Below are positions 1-5,360 of a stretch of 5,360 bases of DNA, piece after piece. Numbering within the stretch: position 1 is the stretch's first letter; each line of letters starts with the position of its first letter. The stretch is from Nitrospirota bacterium (GTDB lineage: Bacteria; Nitrospirota; Nitrospiria; SBBL01; Manganitrophaceae), in contig JAHFEM010000178.1 of assembly GCA_023248505.1 (NCBI GenBank), forward strand, positions 1-5,360, in the 5' to 3' direction. The translations under genes and the position numbers were made by a program. The notes under the pieces are model-generated. The model was not told the DNA's origin, did no database searches, and worked only from the letters and a program-made list of their open reading frames with translations.

Positions 1-624
1 CCGCTTCTCGATACGCTCGGAATCGCTCCGGCGGAGCTTTCGGAAGAGAGCCGCCGCCTGACGTTTGATGTTCCCGAAAAAAAAGTGAAGATCATCCTGG
101 TTCGCGCGACCGATGTTCCGACCTATGTGGAATATGGCGCAGCCGATATCGGGATCGTCGGAAAAGACCTCCTCCTGGAGCAGATGCGGGATGTCTATGA
201 GCCGGTCGACTTGGGGTATGGTTTCTGCCGGATCGTTCTGGCGGGGCCGAGCGGAAACGGGGCCGGGGAGCGACCGAATGGGCATTCCAAGCTCCGGGTG
301 GCGACGAAGTATCCGAATATTACCGAGCGCTACTTCTTGGAGAAGGGAATCCCGATCGAGATCATCAAGCTCTACGGTTCGATCGAATTGGCCCCGCTGC
401 TCGGATTGTCCGACCAGATTGTCGATCTCACCTCCAGCGGGGAGACGCTTCGGACGCATCACCTCAGCGTGGTCGATGAAATTGCCCAATGCACTGCCCG
501 GTTGATCGTCAATCGCGCCAGCCTGAAGATCAAATATCCGGCTGTACAGAAGATGATCGAGGCGATTAAAAAGGAGCTAAGAAGCGTGAAGCATGAGGCG
601 GGAGGGGTGAGGGGGAAAAGATGA
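1..624 (+). CDS. hisG: ATP phosphoribosyltransferase catalytic subunit, short form (5' partial)
   Basis: Catalyses the first, committed step of histidine synthesis, ATP + PRPP to phosphoribosyl-ATP, in the cytoplasm. The reading frame is open from base 1, so the start lies upstream; by family comparison about 20 residues are missing. The GTG at 85 is internal: conserved HisG sequence precedes it. Visible family signatures (numbered from base 1) are YGAADIGIVGKD (45-56), KYPNI (103-107), KLYGSIELAPL (from 123), the PRPP-loop segment IVDLTSSGETL (140-150) and RLIVNRASLK (167-176). The protein stops soon after the catalytic core and has no ACT-like regulatory domain of about 80 residues. It is therefore the short HisG type, known to work with HisZ, which is not in this window. 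The last 12 residues (VKHEAGGVRGKR) are encoded by a repeat element and do not look like family sequence. The TGA at 622-624 overlaps an ATG at 621. Confidence 0.96.
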   Translation, partial: PLLDTLGIAPAELSEESRRLTFDVPEKKVKIILVRATDVPTYVEYGAADIGIVGKDLLLEQMRDVYEPVDLGYGFCRIVLAGPSGNGAGERPNGHSKLRVATKYPNITERYFLEKGIPIEIIKLYGSIELAPLLGLSDQIVDLTSSGETLRTHHLSVVDEIAQCTARLIVNRASLKIKYPAVQKMIEAIKKELRSVKHEAGGVRGKR

Positions 625-628
625 AAAG
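585..628. repeat. Heptamer-based 44-bp repeat, copy 1 (inside the hisG 3' end)
   Basis: Four successive heptamers, CGTGAAG, CATGAGG, CGGGAGG and GGTGAGG (585-612), are followed by GGG, AAAA and GATGAAAAG. The block aligns without gaps to 2521-2564, with 37 of 44 positions identical by hand count. It covers the last 12 sense codons and the stop of hisG. Unlike copy 2 it has no inverted partner arm downstream, so it may be half of the larger element. Similarity to a wider repeat family is inferred and not tested here. Confidence 0.8.
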
Positions 629-650
629 CGTCTTGGAGGTCGGACCATGA
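621..650 (+). other. Possible 9-codon relay ORF between hisG and hisD
   Basis: The ATG at 621 overlaps the hisG stop (ATGA, 621-624). The frame reads MKSVLEVGP and ends at TGA 648-650, which overlaps the hisD ATG (ATGA, 647-650). A Shine-Dalgarno-like GAGGGGG (609-615) lies 5 bases upstream of the ATG. A peptide this short is unlikely to have its own function. If translated, it would hand ribosomes from hisG to hisD. It may equally be chance, because hisD has its own good binding site. It contains no histidine codons, so it is not a classical his attenuator peptide. Confidence 0.35.
635..640 (+). promoter_or_regulatory. Ribosome binding site of hisD
   Basis: GGAGGT sits 6 bases before the ATG at 647. 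It is the clearest Shine-Dalgarno sequence in the window and supports 647 as the hisD start. The other upstream ATG, at 621, is in a different frame. Confidence 0.8.
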
Positions 651-1939
651 AGACGGTGAGTGTCGGGGATCGGCGGTTTAAGACGGTCTACCAGAAAGTG
701 CTCCATCGAATGGATATCGGAGACCGCTCGCTCGAAACGACGGTTCGAAAGATCCTCGATGACATTCGGGAAAAAGGGGATAAGGCGGTCCTGCGCTATA
801 CCGAGAAATTCGATCGGTTGAAGCTGACCGCGGCCCAGATGCGGGTCGATGCGGAGCAGATCCGCCGGGCCTATGAGAAGGCCGATCCCGCCGTCGTCGA
901 GAGCCTGAAGTACGCGGCCGGTCGGATCACCGCCTTCCATGAGAAGCAGAAGAAAGAGGGATGGTCGATTCGGGAAGAGGGGATCTATCTTGCCCAGCGG
1001 GTCCACCCGATCGAGCGGGTCGGCCTTTACGTCCCGGGCGGAAAGGCGGCCTATCCCTCCTCCGTATTGATGAATGCGATTCCGGCCCGCGTTGCGGGGG
1101 TCCCGCACCTGGCGATCTGTTCTCCCTCCCCGGAGGGGGTCCTCAATCCCTACATGCTCATCGCCGCCGATATTGCCGGGGTGAATGAAATCTATCGGAT
1201 CGGCGGGGTTCAAGCGATCGGCGCCTTGGCGTACGGCACCGAGACCGTGCCCAAGGTCGATAAGATCGTCGGGCCGGGGAATCAGTATGTGGCCGCCGCC
1301 AAGCGGCTGGTCTACGGCGTGGTCGATATAGACATGATCGCGGGCCCCAGCGAGCTGCTGATCATTGCCGATGATCGGGCCAATCCGATCTACGTCGCCT
1401 CCGATCTCCTCTCGCAGGCGGAGCATGACGAGGAGGCGGTGGTGATTTTTCTGGCGACGTCAGAATCGCTCGTCGAGAAGGTGGAGCGGGAGATGAAAGA
1501 TCAACTCGCCCGGCTTCCCCGGAAGAAGATCGCGGCGGCGTCGCTGCGGCATCACGGCGTCACCTTCATTGTCCCCGATCTGAAGCGGGCGATCGTCATG
1601 GCAAATGAAATCGCCCCGGAGCATCTCTCCCTCTTCGTCGCCGAACCGTTCGCCTGCCTCGACGGCATCATTCATGCCGGGTCGGTCTTCCTCGGGGAGC
1701 AGACGCCGCAGGCGTTGGGGGATTACATCGCAGGGCCCAACCATGTTTTGCCGACCGGCGGGACCGCGCGGTTCTTCTCGCCACTCGGCGTCGATGATTT
1801 CGTCAAGCGCAGCAGTGTGATTTCGTATAGCCGGGAGGCGCTGGAGAAAAGCGGGCAGCACCTTGTGCGGATCGCCGAGGTGGAGGGATTGGAGGCGCAC
1901 GCCAATATGGTCCGAATTCGGGTGAACAAAAATGCGTAA
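647..1939 (+). CDS. hisD: Histidinol dehydrogenase
   Basis: Zinc-dependent cytoplasmic enzyme that oxidises L-histidinol to L-histidine in two NAD+-dependent steps, the last reactions of the pathway. The 430 residues match the usual family length. Landmarks are [20 protein letters not shown] (126-145), the GPGNQYV segment (209-215), the signature region from [12 protein letters not shown] (227-238) to QAEHDEEA (257-264), the catalytic pair E325-H326 in [11 protein letters not shown], the [19 protein letters not shown] block (358-376) and EGLEAHAN near the C-terminus. By comparison with E. coli HisD, the zinc ligands should be Q257, H260, D359 and H418; all are present. The start is fixed by GGAGGT 6 bases upstream. 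The 3' end overlaps hisB by 8 bases, leaving no room for hisC, which often lies between these two genes in other bacteria. The protein appears intact. Confidence 0.98.
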   Translation: MKTVSVGDRRFKTVYQKVLHRMDIGDRSLETTVRKILDDIREKGDKAVLRYTEKFDRLKLTAAQMRVDAEQIRRAYEKADPAVVESLKYAAGRITAFHEKQKKEGWSIREEGIYLAQRVHPIERVGLYVPGGKAAYPSSVLMNAIPARVAGVPHLAICSPSPEGVLNPYMLIAADIAGVNEIYRIGGVQAIGALAYGTETVPKVDKIVGPGNQYVAAAKRLVYGVVDIDMIAGPSELLIIADDRANPIYVASDLLSQAEHDEEAVVIFLATSESLVEKVEREMKDQLARLPRKKIAAASLRHHGVTFIVPDLKRAIVMANEIAPEHLSLFVAEPFACLDGIIHAGSVFLGEQTPQALGDYIAGPNHVLPTGGTARFFSPLGVDDFVKRSSVISYSREALEKSGQHLVRIAEVEGLEAHANMVRIRVNKNA

Positions 1940-2516
1940 CGGCGCCGTCACACGGGAAACGAAAGAGACGCAAATTTCAATCGGGATCGATCTGGACGGA
2001 TCTGGAAAATATCAGGTCGAGACGCCGTTTGCTTTCCTCAATCACATGCTGTCGGCCTTTGCGAAGCATGGCTATTTCGATTTGACGGTGAAGGCAAAAG
2101 GAGATGTCGAGATCGACGATCATCACACGGTCGAAGACATCGGGATTGTTCTCGGCGAGGCGCTCGCCAAGGCGTGGGGGGAGAAGAAGGGAATCCGGCG
2201 GTTCGGCCATGCCTCGATCCCGCTCGATGAGGCGCTGGCCGAGGTGACGGTCGACCTCTCGGGCCGTCCCTATCTCGTCTTCCATGTGGAGATGCCGAAG
2301 AAGAAGATCAAGGAGTTCGACACCGACTTGATCGAGCACTTCTTCCGCGCCGTCGTCGATCAGTGCAAGATCAACCTCCACATCAACCTCCGCTACGGCA
2401 AAGATCCGCATCACATCCTGGAAGCAATCTTCAAAGGCTTCGGCCGCGCATTGGATGAAGCGACACAGGTCGATCCTAGATTGAAAGGGGTCGCTTCGAC
2501 GAAGGGAAAACTTTAA
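1932..2516 (+). CDS. hisB: Imidazoleglycerol-phosphate dehydratase (monofunctional)
   Basis: Dehydrates imidazole glycerol phosphate to imidazole acetol phosphate, using Mn2+; the family forms large cytoplasmic oligomers. At 194 residues it is a one-domain enzyme, with no N-terminal histidinol-phosphate phosphatase domain such as E. coli HisB carries, so the phosphatase must be a separate protein. Family motifs are FLNHML (35-40), [10 protein letters not shown] (62-71), which contributes metal ligands, SGRPYLVF (110-117), the second His-rich motif [17 protein letters not shown] (158-174) and the terminal STKGKL. The start at 1932 gives the usual N-terminus with the RETKET...ISI segment. It lies inside the end of hisD (8-base overlap) with only a weak GGTGA (1921-1925) upstream, so translation is probably coupled to hisD. 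Downstream is the largest gap of the operon. Confidence 0.98.
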   Translation: MRNGAVTRETKETQISIGIDLDGSGKYQVETPFAFLNHMLSAFAKHGYFDLTVKAKGDVEIDDHHTVEDIGIVLGEALAKAWGEKKGIRRFGHASIPLDEALAEVTVDLSGRPYLVFHVEMPKKKIKEFDTDLIEHFFRAVVDQCKINLHINLRYGKDPHHILEAIFKGFGRALDEATQVDPRLKGVASTKGKL

Positions 2517-2520
2517 AGGC

Positions 2521-2564
2521 CGTGAGGCGGTAGGCGTGAGGCGTGAGGGGAAAAAGATGAAAAG
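2521..2564. repeat. Heptamer-based 44-bp repeat, copy 2 (hisB-hisH gap)
   Basis: Four heptamers, CGTGAGG, CGGTAGG, CGTGAGG and CGTGAGG (2521-2548), are followed by GG, AAAAA and GATGAAAAG. It matches copy 1 at 585-628 at 37 of 44 positions without gaps. This copy is non-coding with respect to the his genes and starts 4 bases after the hisB stop. It forms the left arm of the larger inverted repeat described next. Confidence 0.85.
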
Positions 2565-2611
2565 AATTTTCTTAGACTTTCCCCCTTTCGCCTACCGCCT
2601 CCCCCCTCCCG
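2521..2611. repeat. Long imperfect inverted repeat filling the hisB-hisH gap
   Basis: The left arm is the heptamer block at 2521-2550. The right arm (2581-2611), read on the other strand, is again heptamers: CGGGAGG, GGGGAGG, CGGTAGG, CGAAAGG, then GGGG. A perfect 13-bp pair, GAGGCGGTAGGCG at 2524-2536 and its complement at 2589-2601, forms the strongest stem. GGGGAAA (2547-2553) pairs with TTTCCCC (2578-2584), and GAAAA (2559-2563) pairs with TTTTC (2567-2571) around a GAA loop. In RNA this would make a large branched or stacked hairpin. No U-run follows the right arm, so it does not look like an intrinsic terminator, and the operon continues on the same strand. A miniature palindromic intergenic element is the likely identity. 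An effect on mRNA stability or hisH translation is possible. Confidence 0.8.
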
Positions 2612-2628
2612 TTACTTGTCTTTTATGA
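2557..2628 (+). other. Possible 23-codon relay ORF upstream of hisH
   Basis: The ATG at 2557 lies in the repeat tail, 6 bases after a Shine-Dalgarno-like GAGGGG (2545-2550). The frame begins MKRIFLDFPPFAYRLPPP and ends at TGA 2626-2628, overlapping the hisH ATG (ATGA, 2625-2628). The peptide resembles no family I recognise. Its value would be translational: hisH has no binding site of its own, and ribosomes finishing here could restart on hisH while also opening the right arm of the hairpin. The parallel with 621-650 is suggestive, but translation is unproven. Confidence 0.35.
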
Positions 2629-3233
2629 AGATCGTCATTGTCGATTACGGGTCGGGAAATCTACGAAGCGTTCAGAAGGGGTTTGAGCGGGCGGGGTATG
2701 CCGCCGTCGTTACCTCTGATCCGAAGGTGGTCTCAGACGCGAGCCATCTTGTGGTGCCGGGGGTGGGGGCTTTTCCGGAGTGCATGAAGAACCTCGACGC
2801 GCTTCGTCTTCTCAAACCGATTACGGAGTCGATTCGAGCGGGAAAACCGTACCTCGGCATCTGTCTGGGACTTCAGATTCTCTTCACGGAGGGGATGGAA
2901 TTTGGGCCGCATCCCGGTCTGGATGTCATCCCGGGGCGGGTGGTTCGCTTTCCGGAGGACGAGCTGAAAGTTCCCCACATGGGATGGAATCAGATCCGGA
3001 TCGAAAAGAAGACCCCCGTTTTGGAGGGGATTCCGGACGGCGCTTACTTCTATTTTGTCCACTCGTATCATGTTGCGCCGGAGCGGCCCGATCGGGTATC
3101 GACCACCACCGACTACGGCATTCGTTTCCCCTCGTCGATCGCGCACGAGAACCTTTTCGCCTGCCAGTTCCATCCGGAGAAGAGCCAGAAGATGGGGCTG
3201 AGGATTCTTGCAAATTTCGCCAAACTGAATTAG
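2625..3233 (+). CDS. hisH: Imidazole glycerol phosphate synthase, glutaminase subunit
   Basis: Class I glutamine amidotransferase that hydrolyses glutamine and passes ammonia through the HisF barrel, in the cytoplasmic HisH-HisF complex. With the start at ATG 2625 the protein has 202 residues, the usual size, and begins MKIVIVDYGSGNLRS, the standard HisH N-terminus. A TTG at 2616 would add only MSF and is less likely. The full catalytic triad is visible: nucleophile C80 in GICLGLQ, and H183 and E185 in FHPEKS. PGVGAF (45-50) forms the oxyanion-strand region, and PHMGWN (117-122) and the YFVHSYH segment are typical. No Shine-Dalgarno is visible; the bases before the ATG are pyrimidine-rich. 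Initiation may therefore depend on coupling or on the small ORF that ends at this start codon. hisA follows after 9 bases. Confidence 0.97.
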   Translation: MKIVIVDYGSGNLRSVQKGFERAGYAAVVTSDPKVVSDASHLVVPGVGAFPECMKNLDALRLLKPITESIRAGKPYLGICLGLQILFTEGMEFGPHPGLDVIPGRVVRFPEDELKVPHMGWNQIRIEKKTPVLEGIPDGAYFYFVHSYHVAPERPDRVSTTTDYGIRFPSSIAHENLFACQFHPEKSQKMGLRILANFAKLN

Positions 3234-3242
3234 AGAGAAGAG

Positions 3243-3926
3243 ATGATTTTAATTCCTGCGATCGACATCAAAGGCGGGCGCTGCGTCCGCCTCACGCAAG
3301 GGGCGATGGATTCCGAGACGGTCTTCTCCGAAGATCCGGCCGCCATGGCCCAACAGTGGGAGTCTCAGGGGGCCGAGCGGCTTCACCTGGTCGATCTCGA
3401 GCGGATCATCAAAGCGGTTCAGATCCCGGTTCAGGTCGGCGGGGGAATCCGCGATCTTGAGCGGGTCGAGCGGTATCTTTCGGCCGGGGCGGCCGCGGTC
3501 ATCTTGGGAACGGCGGCGCTTCAAAACGAATCGCTGGTGAAGGAGGCGACGCGAAAATTTCCGCGACGGATCATTGCCGGCATTGACTCAAAGAAAGGGC
3601 AGATCGCCGTCCGGGGCTGGACGGAGGTTCATCCGGAAGAGGTCGAAACCCTTGCGATTCGGATGCAGGAGGCGGGGGTCGCGGCGCTGATCCTGACCGA
3701 TATTGAAAAAGACGGGATGCTGGCCGGCCCGAACGTCGGGCTCTTCCGGGAGATCGGGATGCAGGTGGAGATCCCGATCATCGCTTCGGGGGGGATCGCT
3801 ACCCTTCCGCAGATCCAGCAGCTTGTAGAGATTCCGGGGGTGGAGGGGGCGATCGTCGGAAAAGCCCTCTACACCGGCGCCCTCTCGCTGCCGAAGGCCT
3901 TAGCGCTTCTGCGGGGAGAAAACTGA
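3243..3926 (+). CDS. hisA: ProFAR isomerase (HisA) with a roughly 14-residue internal deletion
   Basis: HisA isomerises ProFAR to PRFAR, an Amadori rearrangement in a (beta/alpha)8 barrel. The 227 residues are short for a family usually near 240-245. The N-terminus [20 protein letters not shown] holds the catalytic Asp D8. Also present are VGGGIR (65-70), the second catalytic Asp D115 in [11 protein letters not shown] (124-126), [13 protein letters not shown] (152-164), ASGGI (181-185) and VGKALY (205-210). The missing part follows strand beta-2: LHLVDL (47-52) runs straight into [10 protein letters not shown] (53-62), without the usual segment of the D-G-A...G...N type. Only 10 residues separate VDL from the next strand, against 24 at the same place in HisF. 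The frame is kept, and the junction lies near 3396-3401. Activity is uncertain: a real deletion, a compensated variant or an assembly error are all possible. The stop shares one base with hisF. Confidence 0.93.
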   Translation: MILIPAIDIKGGRCVRLTQGAMDSETVFSEDPAAMAQQWESQGAERLHLVDLERIIKAVQIPVQVGGGIRDLERVERYLSAGAAAVILGTAALQNESLVKEATRKFPRRIIAGIDSKKGQIAVRGWTEVHPEEVETLAIRMQEAGVAALILTDIEKDGMLAGPNVGLFREIGMQVEIPIIASGGIATLPQIQQLVEIPGVEGAIVGKALYTGALSLPKALALLRGEN

Positions 3927-4687
3927 TGCTCGCCAAGCGGATCATTCCCTGTCTCGATGTGAAGGGAGGACGGGTCGTCAAAGGGGTCGGCTTCGTCAAC
4001 CTCAAAGACGCGGGAGATCCGGTCGAGATCGCCAAGCTCTACGAGGCGCAGGGGGCCGACGAGCTCTGCTTTCTCGACATCACCGCCTCTTCCGACGGGC
4101 GGGAGATTCTGCTCGATATCGTCCGGCGAACTGCGGAAGAGGTCTCGATGCCGCTGACGGTCGGGGGAGGAGTCCGAACCCTCGAAGATGTTCGAACGCT
4201 CCTCTCGGCAGGGGCCGATAAAGTTTCGATCAACACCGCCGCCGTACAGAACCCGGAGTTCGTTCGCGAAGCGGCGCTCCAGTTCGGCAGCTCCACCATC
4301 GTCGTCGCCATCGATGCGAAGCGCAAAGATCAGGACGGCTGGGAGGTCTACACGCACGGAGGGCGGAGAGCGACCGGGATCGACGCCGTCGAATGGGCGA
4401 AAAGAATGGAGGCCGCCGGCTGCGGGGAGATCCTCCTCACCAGCATGGACCGGGACGGGACGACGCAGGGATACGATCTGGCGTTGACGCGTGCGGTGGC
4501 CGAAGCGGTCCATGTTCCGATCATCGCCTCGGGCGGGGTCGGGACGCTCGACCATCTGTATGAAGGGATCGCCCTCGGAAAGGCCGATGCGGTGCTCGCC
4601 GCCTCGATCTTTCATTATCAGACCTATTCCGTTCCGCAAGCGAAGCGCTATCTCTCGAAGAAGGGGGTGCCGGTCCGACTCGTATGA
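3926..4687 (+). CDS. hisF: Imidazole glycerol phosphate synthase, cyclase subunit
   Basis: Uses ammonia from HisH to convert PRFAR into imidazole glycerol phosphate and AICAR; a (beta/alpha)8 barrel paralogous to HisA. The 253 residues are full length. The catalytic pair is present: D11 in [16 protein letters not shown] and D130 in VVAIDAKRK. The residues matching the ammonia gate of the Thermotoga enzyme are all found (R5, E46, K99 and E168). Phosphate-binding elements include TVGGGVR (78-84) and IIASGGVG in the C-terminal half. [10 protein letters not shown] (50-59) preserves the loop after beta-2 that HisA next door has lost. The ATG shares its first base with the hisA stop (TGATG), and GGGGAG (3913-3918) lies 7 bases upstream, so translation is coupled and well primed. 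The gene looks normal. Confidence 0.98.
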   Translation: MLAKRIIPCLDVKGGRVVKGVGFVNLKDAGDPVEIAKLYEAQGADELCFLDITASSDGREILLDIVRRTAEEVSMPLTVGGGVRTLEDVRTLLSAGADKVSINTAAVQNPEFVREAALQFGSSTIVVAIDAKRKDQDGWEVYTHGGRRATGIDAVEWAKRMEAAGCGEILLTSMDRDGTTQGYDLALTRAVAEAVHVPIIASGGVGTLDHLYEGIALGKADAVLAASIFHYQTYSVPQAKRYLSKKGVPVRLV

Positions 4688-5360
4688 AAAAATTGGATCC
4701 ACTTAAATTTTCGCGCGGCCTGATTCCTGCCGTCGTTGTCGATCATCGGAAGAAAGATGTCTTGATGGTTGCCTATATGAGCCCCGCCTCGCTCCAGAAG
4801 ACCCTCAAGACGGGGGAGACCCATTTTTGGAGTCGCTCCCGGAAGAAGTTGTGGCGAAAGGGGGAGACGTCGGGCCATGTCCAGAGGGTCAAGGCGATTT
4901 ATGCCGACTGTGATCGGGACACGCTTTTGATCGAGGTTGAGCAGGTGGGGGTCGCCTGCCACACGGGGAGTCGCTCCTGTTTTTTTGAAAAGCTCAGCGG
5001 GAACGGCGCGAAGCAGAACGTGTCGATATCGAAACCAACCCTCCCGGTCCTGGAGGTCCTCTACCGGACGATCTCAGAGCGGAAGCGCCACCCCTCGGCG
5101 AACTCTTATACCAGCCTCTTGTTCGAGGGGGGAATCGATCGAATTTTGAAGAAGGTGGGGGAGGAAGCGGGCGAGTTTATCATCAGCGCAAAGAATCGGG
5201 ACAAAAAGGCGGTGATCCACGAGACGGCCGATCTCTTCTACCATCTGCTGGTTGCTCTGAATCACCAGGGTATTCCAGTCAAAGCGATCGAGGAAGAGCT
5301 TCAGCGACGATCCTCTCAGTCTGGATTGGCGGAGAAACGCTCAAGGCCCCGAAGGACGAA
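4684..5360 (+). CDS. hisI: Phosphoribosyl-AMP cyclohydrolase / phosphoribosyl-ATP pyrophosphatase fusion (3' partial)
   Basis: Bifunctional HisIE (hisI/hisE fusion) for steps 2 and 3: the C-terminal domain removes pyrophosphate from phosphoribosyl-ATP and the N-terminal domain opens the adenine ring of phosphoribosyl-AMP. The HisI domain (about 1-105) shows [18 protein letters not shown] (48-65), DCDRD (75-79) with the metal-binding acidic residues, and [10 protein letters not shown] (91-100) with the zinc-ligand cysteines. The HisE domain (about 120-215) is MazG-like, with [10 protein letters not shown] (156-165) and [13 protein letters not shown] (180-192), whose Glu/Asp residues bind Mg2+. 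The start is the ATG in the ATGA overlap with hisF, with no Shine-Dalgarno close by, so coupling is likely. The frame is open for 225 codons to the window end. The last residues ([13 protein letters not shown]) already resemble a HisE C-terminus, so the stop is probably close beyond the edge. Confidence 0.96.
   Translation, partial: MKKLDPLKFSRGLIPAVVVDHRKKDVLMVAYMSPASLQKTLKTGETHFWSRSRKKLWRKGETSGHVQRVKAIYADCDRDTLLIEVEQVGVACHTGSRSCFFEKLSGNGAKQNVSISKPTLPVLEVLYRTISERKRHPSANSYTSLLFEGGIDRILKKVGEEAGEFIISAKNRDKKAVIHETADLFYHLLVALNHQGIPVKAIEEELQRRSSQSGLAEKRSRPRRT

Noticed and set aside
585..612. CRISPR-like array
   Set aside because: The units are contiguous 7-mers with no spacers, unlike CRISPR repeats.
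566..1426. Long open frame on the minus strand opposite hisG/hisD (286 codons)
   Set aside because: It lies opposite strongly conserved hisD codons, its translation has no recognisable motif, and GC-rich codon bias routinely creates such shadow frames.
2034..2051. HisB FLNHML in place of the more common FLDHML
   Set aside because: Asn at this position occurs in other functional HisB proteins as far as I recall (for example in staphylococci), and the metal-binding His is kept.
2521..2624. Intrinsic transcription terminator after hisB
   Set aside because: The stem is GC-rich, but no run of T follows the right arm (the next bases are GTTACTTGTCTTTT, mixed), and the pathway genes continue immediately on the same strand.
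2616..2624. TTG start for hisH giving three extra residues (MSF)
   Set aside because: HisH proteins begin directly with the M-x-I-x-I-x-D-Y-G segment, ATG is the stronger start, and neither candidate has a Shine-Dalgarno.
2557..2628. Classical his attenuator leader peptide
   Set aside because: The small ORF has no histidine codons, lies mid-operon, and no terminator/antiterminator pair with a T-run is visible.
3869..4702. Long open frame on the minus strand opposite hisF (277 codons)
   Set aside because: Same reasoning: a mirror of hisF codon bias, low-complexity Arg/Asp/Pro-rich translation, no family resemblance.

Overview
The window is a stretch of a bacterial histidine-biosynthesis operon. 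All genes are on the + strand, in the order hisG (5' end cut off) - hisD - hisB - hisH - hisA - hisF - hisIE (3' end cut off). The DNA is GC-rich, by eye high fifties percent. The short-form HisG, fused HisIE, one-function HisB and tightly overlapping genes fit a deep-branching Gram-negative bacterium. The style recalls Nitrospirota, but that is an impression and nothing in the window fixes the taxon.

Layout: hisG runs from the left edge to 624. A 22-base gap with a good ribosome binding site leads to hisD (647-1939). hisB (1932-2516) overlaps hisD by 8 bases. The only real intergenic region is 2517-2624, which holds a large imperfect inverted repeat. hisH (2625-3233) follows, then after 9 bases hisA (3243-3926). 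hisF (3926-4687) overlaps hisA by one base (TGATG), and hisIE starts at 4684 with a 4-base ATGA overlap and runs off the right edge. No promoter, terminator, RNA gene, mobile-element gene or CRISPR was seen.

Pathway: HisG joins ATP and PRPP, and HisIE hydrolyses and opens the product. HisA isomerises ProFAR to PRFAR, and HisH-HisF converts PRFAR to imidazole glycerol phosphate (IGP) plus AICAR. HisB dehydrates IGP, and HisD makes the final double oxidation of histidinol. Three expected parts are absent and must be encoded elsewhere if the pathway is complete: HisZ (regulatory partner of short HisG), HisC (aminotransferase) and a histidinol-phosphate phosphatase.

Most notable: (1) HisA lacks about 14 residues just after strand beta-2, visible by comparison with its paralogue HisF in the same window. 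(2) A 44-bp element built of four heptamers (consensus CGTGAGG) plus a purine-rich tail occurs twice in the operon, at 585-628 and 2521-2564, matching at 37 of 44 positions without gaps. One copy has become the last 12 codons of hisG. (3) Each copy supplies a Shine-Dalgarno-like GAGGGG and an ATG that opens a tiny ORF, and each tiny ORF ends in an ATGA overlap with the start of the next his gene (hisD, hisH). This suggests, without proving, a repeat that acts as a translational relay.
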